A DNA stretch of 8,387 bases from DASYYE01 sp035946955 (lineage in GTDB: Bacteria > Actinomycetota > Actinomycetes > Streptosporangiales > Streptosporangiaceae), in contig DASYYE010000268.1 of assembly GCA_035946955.1 (NCBI GenBank), forward strand, positions 1-8,387, read 5' to 3'. The notes below the pieces were generated by a model that had not been told where the DNA came from, did not search any database, and saw nothing but the letters and a program-made list of their open reading frames with translations. A program made the translations under genes and the position numbers. This document shows, piece after piece, positions 1 through 6,214 of this stretch (its first letter is position 1; each line of letters starts with the position of its first letter).

Positions 1-393
1 GGCGGCGGGATGCCCACGTACGGCTCCTGCGCCGGGATGATCATGCTGGCGGACCGGATCGTGGACGGCGTGGCCGGCCAGGAAACCCTCGGCGGCATCG
101 GGATGACGGTGCGCCGCAACGCGTTTGGCCGCCAGGTCGACTCGTTCGAGAGTGACATCGTGCTGACCGGAATCGCGAGTCCCCCGGAGCCTCCGTATTG
201 CGCCGTTTTCATCAGGGCGCCATGGGTGGAGGCGGTCAGCGACCGGGTGGAGGTTCTCGGCACCGAGCGCGGCACCGGTAGGATCGTCGCGGTCCGGCAG
301 GGGCCGCTGCTTGCCACCTCCTTCCATCCTGAGTTGACTGGCGATCTGCGCGTCCACCGGCACTTCGTGGACATGGTGAGGGAACGAGCATGA
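1..393 (+). CDS. pdxT: Pyridoxal 5'-phosphate synthase glutaminase subunit PdxT (5'-truncated by window)
   Basis: This is the C-terminal part of PdxT, open from base 1 in frame 1, so the true start lies upstream. PdxT hydrolyses glutamine to glutamate and ammonia and passes the ammonia to PdxS, which builds pyridoxal 5'-phosphate (vitamin B6) in the cytoplasm. The class-I glutaminase signature is visible: the nucleophile cysteine (codon 28–30) sits in YGSCAGMI, and the catalytic His-Glu pair sits in SFHPEL, with His at 325–327 and Glu at 331–333. The family blocks RRNAFGRQVDSFE and FIRAPW lie between them. The stop overlaps the yebC start as ATGA, so the two are probably translationally coupled. 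pdxS would be expected upstream, outside the window. Nothing suggests damage; the truncation is only the window edge. Confidence 0.96.
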   Translation, partial: GGGMPTYGSCAGMIMLADRIVDGVAGQETLGGIGMTVRRNAFGRQVDSFESDIVLTGIASPPEPPYCAVFIRAPWVEAVSDRVEVLGTERGTGRIVAVRQGPLLATSFHPELTGDLRVHRHFVDMVRERA

Positions 394-1142
394 GTGGCCA
401 TTCCAAGTGGGCGACGACCAAGCACAAGAAGGCGGCCGTTGACGCCCGGCGCGGCAAGCTGTTCGCCAAGCTGATCAAGAACGTCGAGGTGGCGGCCAGG
501 ACCGGCGGCGCGGATCCGGCGGGCAACCCCACCCTGTACGACGCCGTGCAGAAGGCGAAGAAGAACTCGGTGCCGAACGAGAACATCGACCGGGCCATCC
601 GCCGTGGCGCCGGCCTGGAGGGCGGTGGGGCCACCTATGAGGCCATCACCTACGAGGGCTATGCCCCCGGCGGGGTCGCCGTGCTGGTGGAGTGCCTGAC
701 CGACAACCGCAACCGGGCCGCTGCTGACGTGCGGACGGCCCTGACCCGTAACGGTGGCTCCATGGCCGACCCGGGGTCGGTCGCCTACCTGTTCCACCGC
801 AAGGGCGTGGTCATTGTCAACAAGACGGACAAGGTGACCGAGGACGACGTGCTGGCTGCGGTGCTGGACGCGGGTGCCGAGGAGGTCAACGACCTCGGCG
901 AGTCGTTCGAGGTGGTCAGCGAGCCCACCGACTTGGTGTCGGTGCGCTCCGCGGTGACCGACGCGGGCCTGGAGTACGACTCCGCCGAGGCCGCGTTCCT
1001 GCCGACGGTCGAGGTTCCCCTGGACGAGGAGCACGCCAGGCGCGTCTTCCGCCTTCTCGAGGCGCTCGAGGACTCCGACGACGTCCAAGACGTCTACGCC
1101 AACTACTCGGTGTCCGACGAGGTCATGGAGAAACTCGGCTAG
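390..1142 (+). CDS. yebC: YebC/PmpR/TACO1-family translation factor (250 aa)
   Basis: A full-length YebC-family protein of the usual length. It opens with the family hallmark MSGHSKWATTKHKKAAVDA, followed by a basic segment (GKLFAKLIKN) and the conserved KAKKNSVPNENIDRAIRRG, YEGYAPGGVAVLVECLTDNRNR and GSMADPGSVAYLFHRKG blocks. The family was long annotated as a transcriptional regulator. More recent work on bacterial and mitochondrial members (TACO1) supports a ribosome-associated role in relieving stalling, for example at proline stretches. Both views are family knowledge, not visible here. The ATG overlaps the pdxT stop by 4 bases and has a GAGGG ribosome-binding site at 378–382, 7 bases upstream. 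In many actinomycetes ruvC follows directly; here about 5.1 kb intervenes. Confidence 0.96.
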   Translation: MSGHSKWATTKHKKAAVDARRGKLFAKLIKNVEVAARTGGADPAGNPTLYDAVQKAKKNSVPNENIDRAIRRGAGLEGGGATYEAITYEGYAPGGVAVLVECLTDNRNRAAADVRTALTRNGGSMADPGSVAYLFHRKGVVIVNKTDKVTEDDVLAAVLDAGAEEVNDLGESFEVVSEPTDLVSVRSAVTDAGLEYDSAEAAFLPTVEVPLDEEHARRVFRLLEALEDSDDVQDVYANYSVSDEVMEKLG

Positions 1143-1272
1143 TTCTGATAGCCGGGGCTCCTCACCGAGCGGGACTGGCCACCCCGCGAGCGGAGGGCCG
1201 CTGCGCCGCCGGGCCCAGCCGCCCCTCCACGGCCCACCCACCGGGGCCTGCTGCGCCGTTCCATGATCAATT

Positions 1273-1326
1273 CGTTAGTGGTTCAGTTTCTGGCCCCCCT
1301 GAGGGCCAGAAACTGAACCACTAACG
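1273..1326. terminator. 24-bp perfect inverted repeat, probable bidirectional terminator or dispersed palindromic element
   Basis: The arms 1273–1296 and 1303–1326 are exact reverse complements over 24 bases, with a 6-base loop (CCCTGA, 1297–1302). A T·G wobble could extend the stem by one pair (1272/1327). The arms begin CGTTAGTGGTTC and end CTGGCCC, and are about 54% GC in a much richer neighbourhood. It lies about 130 bases after the yebC stop and upstream of the next promoter region. That is where a terminator for pdxT–yebC would be expected. No U-tract follows on either strand, which is common for actinobacterial terminators but leaves room for a mobile palindrome (REP or MITE-like) or a protein-binding site. 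Confidence 0.6.
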
Positions 1327-1327
1327 G

Positions 1328-1336
1328 TTGTCCACA
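1328..1336 (+). promoter_or_regulatory. Single DnaA-box match (TTGTCCACA)
   Basis: TTGTCCACA exactly matches the DnaA-box consensus used in high-GC actinomycetes. It begins two bases after the long hairpin ends. I see no second good box nearby, so this is not an origin. It could be a lone DnaA-binding site affecting the downstream operon, or chance. Confidence 0.3.
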
Positions 1337-1395
1337 GTGAGGCCGTGTGTAGGCGGCGGCTGGAGGTGAGCGGACTAACAGGCTGCGCTCAGGCA

Positions 1396-1414
1396 ACCAT
1401 CAGGCCCTGATGGT
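1396..1414. promoter_or_regulatory. 19-base operator-like palindrome upstream of the exporter operon
   Basis: ACCATCAGGCCCTGATGGT is a perfect palindrome with 9-base arms around a central C at 1405. It is followed by AT-richer sequence containing possible -10 hexamers, TATGTA (1419–1424) and TATTGT (1423–1428, fitting TANNNT). No good TTGACA-like -35 is visible; the palindrome itself occupies the -35 position relative to these. The size, symmetry and place suit the binding site of a dimeric regulator controlling the four-gene operon at 1541–6129. No regulator gene is present in the window, so the binder is unknown. Confidence 0.45.
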
Positions 1415-1540
1415 CATCTATGTATTGTGACAAGAATTGGCCAGCATCCGGGTGTATGTGTGGTGGCGGCTGCTGACGTGGGCGGATGATTGCGGAGCCG
1501 GTACCGCTAGGAACAGCCACAACGGCATGGTCAACAGGCG

Positions 1541-2953
1541 ATGTCGAGGGGCCAGCGGCGTCTCGGGGAGCGTGAGTGGGCGGTGGACACAGCCGTTGAC
1601 GACAGGCCCGGCTATGACCGCCTGCGTCGGCGGCGCAACATCCTGCTGGTGGTGGCCGGCCTCGCGGTCGTCGCGTCGGTCGGTGGGCTCCTGCTCTCGA
1701 CGACCATCAAGTCCCCGGCCCAGCAGGCCGTGGAGACAAAGTCACCCGGGCTGACCCGGCTGACAGCCCCCGTCCAGCGCACCGTCATCCAGAACGTGGT
1801 GCAGGCGGACGGAGCGATCACCCAGCCGCCGCAGATCTCCTCGCTCAGCGGTGGCGGCACCGGAAACACGGGCGCGGGCGGCGGCGGAAACGTCCAGCAG
1901 GTCGTCACCAAGGTCTTCCTATCGCCGGGCAGCTTCGTAAGCCCGGGGCATGTGATCATCGAGGTAGCCGGCCGGCCGTTCTTCATCCTGCCTGGCACGG
2001 TGCCCGCTTACCGTGACATGTCTCAGGGCGAGTCGGGCTCTGACATCGCCCAACTCCAGGGCGGCCTGGAGTCGCTCGGGTTCTCGATCGGCAGCGACAC
2101 GAGCGGTGTCTACGGTGCGGGGACCGGTGCGGCGGTAGCGGCCTTCTACCAGAGCATCGGGTACCAGGTACCAACGGTTGCGGTCGGGCCGAAAGGTACC
2201 CACCGGCCAGAAGTCCCGCTGTCGGAGATCATGTTCGTGCCCCGCTTCCCGGCGAAGGTGGTCAGCCTCGGCGGGACGGTCGGCAGCGTCGTGAAGGATC
2301 CGCTCGTCACGCTGTCCATGGGCAGCCCGGCCATCCGGGGCCAGCTCAACCCGGTCTACGCGCCACTGGTCCACCCGGGCATGCACGTGACCATCAGCGT
2401 CCAGGGCAGCGCTGCCACCGCCAGGGGCACGATCACCTCGGTGGGTTCCCAGACGCAGACCGCCAAGAGCATCTCCGGTGGCATCTACCTGCCGATGCGG
2501 ATCAAGCCGGATGGGGGACTGCCATCGGCCATGGGCCCCGGCCAGGATGTCATCCTGGCGATCGGCGCCGCCCACGCCAGCGCGCCGATGCTGGCAGTCC
2601 CCGAGGCGGCCGTGTTCGCTGGCCAGGATGGCAAGACCTATGTCTCCAAGGTGACTGGCCCGGACTCGGCAGTGAGGGTCCAGGTCGTGACCGTGGCCGA
2701 GGGTGAAGGGCTGGTAGGGGTCACGCCTGTCCCGGCGGGTGCGCTGCGGGTGGGCGACCTCGTCGTCACGGGCTTGAACTACCTCACGACGCCGCTGGCC
2801 AGGGGCCGCGGGCCAGCCCAGTTGCTGCCGGTGGGGCCCGCCGTCGGCTCTACCGGCAGCCTGGGCGGCGGGAACTCAGGACCGGGGAGTTCAGGGCCGG
2901 GCCGCTCCGGGTCAGGCGGTTCGGGCTCGGCCGGAGGGTCGGGCACGGGATGA
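1541..2953 (+). CDS. Membrane fusion (HlyD/MacA-like) adaptor with peptidoglycan-binding domain
   Basis: A 470-residue adaptor likely linking the ABC transporter encoded next to the cell wall. A basic cytoplasmic N-terminus (DRLRRRRN) leads into one membrane helix at about 33–53. Residues ~76–97 (RTVIQNVVQADGAI) and ~120–143 (VTKVFLSPGSFVSPGHVIIEV) look like the two halves of a lipoyl-like barrel-sandwich domain. They are separated by a glycine-rich linker (103–117) rather than the coiled-coil hairpin of Gram-negative MacA. Residues ~160–208 (IAQLQGGLESLGF, then GVYGAGTGAAVAAFYQS) fit a PG_binding_1 domain. Beta-rich adaptor domains follow to ~430, then a Gly/Ser/Pro tail (432–470). An in-frame stop at 1508–1510 excludes earlier starts. 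ATG 1541 lacks a clear ribosome-binding site; GTG 1583, with GGGGAG at 1565–1570, is the alternative. The stop overlaps the ATPase start as ATGA. Confidence 0.85.
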   Translation: MSRGQRRLGEREWAVDTAVDDRPGYDRLRRRRNILLVVAGLAVVASVGGLLLSTTIKSPAQQAVETKSPGLTRLTAPVQRTVIQNVVQADGAITQPPQISSLSGGGTGNTGAGGGGNVQQVVTKVFLSPGSFVSPGHVIIEVAGRPFFILPGTVPAYRDMSQGESGSDIAQLQGGLESLGFSIGSDTSGVYGAGTGAAVAAFYQSIGYQVPTVAVGPKGTHRPEVPLSEIMFVPRFPAKVVSLGGTVGSVVKDPLVTLSMGSPAIRGQLNPVYAPLVHPGMHVTISVQGSAATARGTITSVGSQTQTAKSISGGIYLPMRIKPDGGLPSAMGPGQDVILAIGAAHASAPMLAVPEAAVFAGQDGKTYVSKVTGPDSAVRVQVVTVAEGEGLVGVTPVPAGALRVGDLVVTGLNYLTTPLARGRGPAQLLPVGPAVGSTGSLGGGNSGPGSSGPGRSGSGGSGSAGGSGTG

Positions 2954-3786
2954 CCGGCAGCCCGGGCGAGCCCCCGGTCATCAGGCTCTCGTCAGTCTCC
3001 TACACCTACCGGGGCCCGCCCCCGGTCCATGCCCTCAAGCCGCTGGACCTGGTCATCCGCAGGGGAGAGCATGTCGCGGTCACCGGACCGTCAGGCTCTG
3101 GCAAGTCCACGCTCCTCAACCTCCTCGGCCTGCTCGACCGGCCCACGCACGGCACCATCGAGATCGACGGGATCGACGTGGGCGCCGCCCCGGAACGCGA
3201 CCGCGCCGCCGTGCGGTCGCACCGCATCGGGTTCGTGTTCCAGTCGTTCCACCTGCTGCCGTACCGGACGGCCGTCGAGAACGTGATGCTGGCACAGGTC
3301 TACGCCGACCAGCCCCGGCGTCACAGGCACCGCGCGGCAATGGAGGCGCTGGCGCAGGTCGGGCTGGACAAGCGAGCCCATGCCCTGCCCACGGGGCTGT
3401 CCGGCGGCGAGCGGCAGCGGGTCGCGATCGCCCGGGCACTGGTGAACCATCCCTCGCTGCTGTTGTGCGATGAGCCCACCGGCAACCTGGACACCACCAC
3501 CACACTCGAACTCACCGAGTTGCTCGGATCCCTGCACCGCGCCGGGACGACGCTCGTGGTCATCACCCACAACCCGACAGTGGCCGAGCGGGCGCAACGG
3601 CGGATCTCGATCCGTGACGGTGAGCTCTCTGAACAGAGAATGGCCGGCCCGGTGACCCGGCCGGACCTGCCTGCCGGACCGGGCACCCACACCGGACCGG
3701 GCACCCACACCGGACCGGACATGCCGATCGGGCCGGACACGCTGATCGACCTGGACACGCCGACCGACCCGGGCGGGCCCACATGA
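2950..3786 (+). CDS. MacB/LolD-type ABC transporter ATP-binding protein with repeat tail
   Basis: A 278-residue ATPase that would power the permease encoded next. All ABC motifs are intact: Walker A GPSGSGKST (46–54), Q-loop Gln98 in GFVFQSFHLLPYRTAVENV, signature LSGGERQ (150–156), Walker B LLLCDEP (170–176), D-loop GNLD (178–181) and switch His207 in VITHN. The sequence around the Q-loop and D-loop is typical of the MacB/LolD/FtsE group, which drives mechanotransmission or extraction rather than classical channel transport (family knowledge). The catalytic domain ends near residue 230. The remaining ~48 residues are a degenerate hexapeptide tail. The start overlaps the adaptor stop by 4 bases, with GGAGGG at 2933–2938 upstream; the stop overlaps the permease start by 4 bases. 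Confidence 0.93.
   Translation: MTGSPGEPPVIRLSSVSYTYRGPPPVHALKPLDLVIRRGEHVAVTGPSGSGKSTLLNLLGLLDRPTHGTIEIDGIDVGAAPERDRAAVRSHRIGFVFQSFHLLPYRTAVENVMLAQVYADQPRRHRHRAAMEALAQVGLDKRAHALPTGLSGGERQRVAIARALVNHPSLLLCDEPTGNLDTTTTLELTELLGSLHRAGTTLVVITHNPTVAERAQRRISIRDGELSEQRMAGPVTRPDLPAGPGTHTGPGTHTGPDMPIGPDTLIDLDTPTDPGGPT
3658..3783 (+). repeat. 18-bp tandem repeat encoding a hexapeptide tail of the ATPase
   Basis: Seven in-frame 18-base units can be read: RPDLPA, GPGTHT, GPGTHT, GPDMPI, GPDTLI, DLDTPT and DPGGPT. The second and third (3676–3693 and 3694–3711) are identical at the DNA level; the others are diverged copies. The array runs to the last sense codon of the ATPase and includes the first base of the permease start codon. 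Repeats of this type usually expand and contract by slippage or unequal recombination, so length may vary between strains (inference). Confidence 0.75.
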
Positions 3787-5021
3787 GGCTGCGGATAACC
3801 GGGCGGCGCCGCTCAGCCAACCTCCCCCCGTCCCGGCTGCGCCTGCCTGACCTGGGCAGCGAAGCCCTTGCCGGGCTGCTCCAGCGCCCGGGCAGGTCCG
3901 CGCTGACACTGCTTGGCGTGGTCCTGGGGATCGGCGGGTTCGTGGTGATCGTCGGGGTGGCACAGACCGCTTCCGGCCAGATAGGCAAGCAGTTCAATGT
4001 GCTGCAGGCCACCCAGGCCTACGTGTTCGACACAGGGGACACCTCGAGCACGGGAACGCTGGACTTCCCGCCGGACGCCGATGCCCTCGTTGACCGGATC
4101 CACGGCGTCATCGCGGCCGGGGTCTACTGGCATGTCCAGTCACCGGTGAGCGCGTTTCCGGGTGGCCTGCTCGGGGCCCCGCACTCCCTGCCGGTGACAG
4201 CCGCAAGCCCGGGCCTGCTGGCAGCGGCCGGTATGAAGCTCGCCTCCGGGACGCTGTTCAACCAGTTCCACGAAACCCACGCCCAGGACGTGGCCGTCCT
4301 CGGGGAGAGCGCAGCCGCCAGCCTCGGGGTCACCGACCTCCAGAACGAGCCTGCCATCTTCATCGGCGGCCAGCCATTCACCGTGATCGGGATCATCGCC
4401 AGTTCGCAGCGGCTGCCAGCGCTGGACATCGGGGTCACGGTGCCGGAGTCCGCGGCGTTGCGGCTGTGGGGGCCACCGTCGCAGTCCTTCTCAGCGCAGA
4501 TGCTGATCCACACCAGGCTCGGCGCGGCCCAGGTCGTGGCCGAGCAGGCGCCGGTCGCCATCCGGCCCGACAACCCCAAGCTGCTGCACAGTGCCGCTGC
4601 CCCCAGCGTGGCCGGGCTGCAGCACAGCGTCAGCACCAGTCTGAACAGCCTGTACCTGACGCTGGCCGGGATCGCCCTCATCGTGGGCGCGGTCGGGATC
4701 GCCAACACCACCCTGGTCGCGGTGCTGGAGCGGGCCGGGGAGATCGGGCTCCGGCGCGCGCTGGGTGCCCGGCCCCGCCACATCGGGGTCCAGTTCCTTG
4801 CCGAGTCGACGGCACTGGGCCTGTTCGGCGGCCTGGTCGGGGCAAGCCTCGGCGTGGTCACGGTGCTCGGGATCACCGTCTACCGGCACTGGACGGCACT
4901 GCTTGACCCGCGCATCGTCCTGGCCGCCCCGGCCGCAGGTGCGGTGGTAGGAGTGCTCGCTGGCCTGTACCCGGCGCTGCGGGCCAGCGCCCTGGAGCCT
5001 GCCGATGGACTGCGGCGCTGA
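3783..5021 (+). CDS. MacB-type ABC transporter permease
   Basis: A 412-residue membrane protein with the MacB/FtsX layout. There is a cytoplasmic N-terminus, TM1 at about 39–60 (LTLLGVVLGIGGFVVIVGVA), a large extracytoplasmic domain at about 63–285, then three helices at about 290–312, 341–364 and 378–398. The conserved cytoplasmic loop after TM2, ERAGEIGLRRALGA (316–329), is the usual coupling segment to the ATPase. The C-terminus YPALRASALEPADGLRR is the typical MacB-family ending. With a single four-helix permease gene, the working transporter is probably a homodimer with two ATPases. Its start overlaps the ATPase stop (ATGA) with only a weak ribosome-binding site, so translation is probably coupled. 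The last 17 bases overlap the lipoprotein gene. The substrate cannot be told from sequence. Confidence 0.92.
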   Translation: MRLRITGRRRSANLPPSRLRLPDLGSEALAGLLQRPGRSALTLLGVVLGIGGFVVIVGVAQTASGQIGKQFNVLQATQAYVFDTGDTSSTGTLDFPPDADALVDRIHGVIAAGVYWHVQSPVSAFPGGLLGAPHSLPVTAASPGLLAAAGMKLASGTLFNQFHETHAQDVAVLGESAAASLGVTDLQNEPAIFIGGQPFTVIGIIASSQRLPALDIGVTVPESAALRLWGPPSQSFSAQMLIHTRLGAAQVVAEQAPVAIRPDNPKLLHSAAAPSVAGLQHSVSTSLNSLYLTLAGIALIVGAVGIANTTLVAVLERAGEIGLRRALGARPRHIGVQFLAESTALGLFGGLVGASLGVVTVLGITVYRHWTALLDPRIVLAAPAAGAVVGVLAGLYPALRASALEPADGLRR

Positions 5022-6129
5022 CCTGGCCCGGCCGAAGGGGCGCGGTGCCCGCTGGGCGGCCATCCTGACGGCGGCTTGCCTGGTCGCCGCATGCAGCGGG
5101 AACGGTCTGCGGCACTCCGTGCCGTCAAGCCAGCGCCTTGGCAGGCGGATCCCGCCAGCCTTCTTCTTCGCGGGCGGCGGTGAGCCAGTCGTATTCATCG
5201 GCCCGGCCGGCGGCGGGCGGCGTCCCGCCATCTCGGTCCCGCCTATCCCACCGGCCAGCTCCAGCCTGACCATCGCAATGCCGCTGGAGGCCTACGAGGC
5301 GGTGTGGACTCAGCAGCAGGAGACCCTGGCGCAGGCAAGCAGCGAACTGGTCCAGAGTTGCATGGCGGAACGGGGGTTCGCCGACTCGGGCTCATCCGCA
5401 GGGCCCACTGCGGGCTTGGCCACCCTCCAAGCCGTGGAGACCAGTGGGATCGGCGTCACCAGCCTGGCGCAGGCACAGACATTCGGGTTCGCGACGCCCA
5501 AGGGTGCCGGGGCGGCGGCCAGCGGCCCGCAGATCATCGGTTTCGTTGGCCAGGGCCTGTTCGCCGAGGCGCTGAAGGCCGGGAAGGCCTACACCGAGGC
5601 CCTGTTCGGGTTCGGCCCCGGCGGGCTCGGCCCCGGCGGTCACGCGGGCTGTTACCAGCAGGCCTCGCAGCAGGTGTACGGGCCGCTCACCGGCTCACCC
5701 GACCCCGACCCGGTGCCGCAGATCGCCCAGCAGGCACTCGGCTTCACCCGGACCGACCCCCGGGTCCGTACGGCCGACCAGGTGTGGTCGAGGTGCATGG
5801 CGCGCCGCTACTACCGGTACGCCACCCCCGGACAGGCCGAAGACCGGGGCTGGCCGTCCCCACCGACCAAGGCCGAGATCACCACCGCCGTCGCCGACGT
5901 GACCTGCAAGACGCAGGCCAACCTCCCAAATACCTGGCTGACCGTGGAAGCTGCCTACCAGCGGGCCCTCATCGGCCAGAACCTGGCGGCACTCTCGGAG
6001 CTCCAGACCAACTTCGCCCCGCTGCTCCGCCGCGCCGAGACCGCCCTCGCCGCGCCCGGCCCCCGATCCGATGACCGCGGTTGTCTTTACTGCACAAGGC
6101 AGCAGAACTCACCGCGATCATGGAGATAA
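5005..6129 (+). CDS. Predicted lipoprotein with paired cysteines, unknown function
   Basis: A 374-residue secreted protein I cannot assign to a characterised family. A basic N-terminus (KGRGARW) and hydrophobic stretch end in a lipobox, LVAAC, with Cys30 as the likely lipidated residue; Cys25 in LTAAC is an alternative. Two similar segments, SCMAERGF (118–125) and RCMARRYY (263–270), are each followed by another cysteine, Cys216 in GCYQQA and Cys301 in VTCKTQ. This suggests two related halves, each possibly closed by a disulfide. A Gly-rich stretch (202–213) precedes Cys216, and the end carries CLYC (360–363). The start lies 17 bases inside the permease gene with GGAG at 4994–4997, 7 bases upstream, which ties it to the operon. 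It is plausibly a substrate-handling or accessory partner of the transporter (inference). Confidence 0.78.
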   Translation: MDCGADLARPKGRGARWAAILTAACLVAACSGNGLRHSVPSSQRLGRRIPPAFFFAGGGEPVVFIGPAGGGRRPAISVPPIPPASSSLTIAMPLEAYEAVWTQQQETLAQASSELVQSCMAERGFADSGSSAGPTAGLATLQAVETSGIGVTSLAQAQTFGFATPKGAGAAASGPQIIGFVGQGLFAEALKAGKAYTEALFGFGPGGLGPGGHAGCYQQASQQVYGPLTGSPDPDPVPQIAQQALGFTRTDPRVRTADQVWSRCMARRYYRYATPGQAEDRGWPSPPTKAEITTAVADVTCKTQANLPNTWLTVEAAYQRALIGQNLAALSELQTNFAPLLRRAETALAAPGPRSDDRGCLYCTRQQNSPRSWR

Positions 6130-6188
6130 GCCCACCCCGGGTGGCGACACGCCGCGGCAATGACCCCGCGCCGCAGTGCCCCGCCAGG

Positions 6189-6194
6189 TAGTGT
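6189..6194 (+). promoter_or_regulatory. Candidate -10 hexamer (TAGTGT) of the ruvC promoter
   Basis: TAGTGT fits the actinobacterial TANNNT -10 pattern and lies 6 bases before the LexA box. Transcription starting near 6201 would begin inside that box, a good place for repression. No convincing -35 is seen about 17 bases upstream. Confidence 0.4.
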
Positions 6195-6200
6195 CGCAGC

Positions 6201-6214
6201 CGAACACTTGTTCG
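6201..6214. promoter_or_regulatory. LexA-binding SOS box upstream of ruvCAB
   Basis: CGAACACTTGTTCG matches the Gram-positive/actinobacterial SOS box CGAAC-N4-GTTCG at all fixed positions. It sits 25 bases ahead of the ruvC start, between the candidate -10 and the ribosome-binding site. LexA bound here would block ruvCAB until RecA-stimulated self-cleavage after DNA damage. LexA control of ruvC is known in mycobacteria; the assignment here rests on the motif and its position. Confidence 0.9.

Larger units (their letters stand above)
1143..1540. other. Non-coding interval between yebC and the exporter operon
   Basis: No convincing gene lies in these 398 bases. The first ~120 bases are GC-rich with no clear structure. 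They are followed by a long perfect hairpin (1273–1326), a DnaA-box match (1328–1336), a 19-base palindrome (1396–1414) and AT-richer promoter-like sequence around 1415–1440. The last ~100 bases before the ATG at 1541 would be a long 5' leader if transcription starts near 1435. I recognise no riboswitch in it. A frame opening at TTG 1437 exists but runs out of frame through the next gene and has an implausible composition. Confidence 0.75.

Noticed and set aside
1278..1292. GGTTCAGTTTC inside the hairpin resembles a tRNA T-arm fragment.
   Set aside because: No acceptor stem, D-arm or anticodon arm surrounds it, and the sequence is fully explained by the palindrome.
1437..1754. Open frame from a TTG start overlapping the adaptor gene in another frame.
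   Set aside because: Composition is Trp/Arg/Ser-rich with no recognisable domain, and most of it lies inside the well-supported adaptor gene.
2160..2200. Three GGTACC hexamers close together, two of them in a GGTACCA direct repeat.
   Set aside because: They fall within the adaptor coding sequence and are explained by local codon choice.
3091..3963. Long minus-strand open frame opposite the ATPase and permease genes, and similar ones opposite the permease and ruvC.
   Set aside because: These are antisense shadows typical of high-GC DNA. Their sequences are Arg/Pro/Gly-rich without domains, while the plus strand encodes complete motif-bearing proteins.
6132..6144. Short palindrome CCACCCCGGGTGG just after the lipoprotein stop, considered as a terminator.
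   Set aside because: With a realistic loop only about 4 pairs remain and no U-tract follows; too weak to call.
6170..6194. Possible RecA-NDp/PafBC-type promoter (TTGTCAGTG-N8-TAGNNT) upstream of ruvC.
   Set aside because: Only the CAGTG part matches and the spacing to TAGTGT is 10 rather than 8.
6144..6197. 7-base inverted repeat GCGACAC/GTGTCGC flanking 40 bases in the ruvC promoter region.
   Set aside because: Short arms with a wide separation in GC-rich DNA are likely by chance, and the right arm coincides with the -10.
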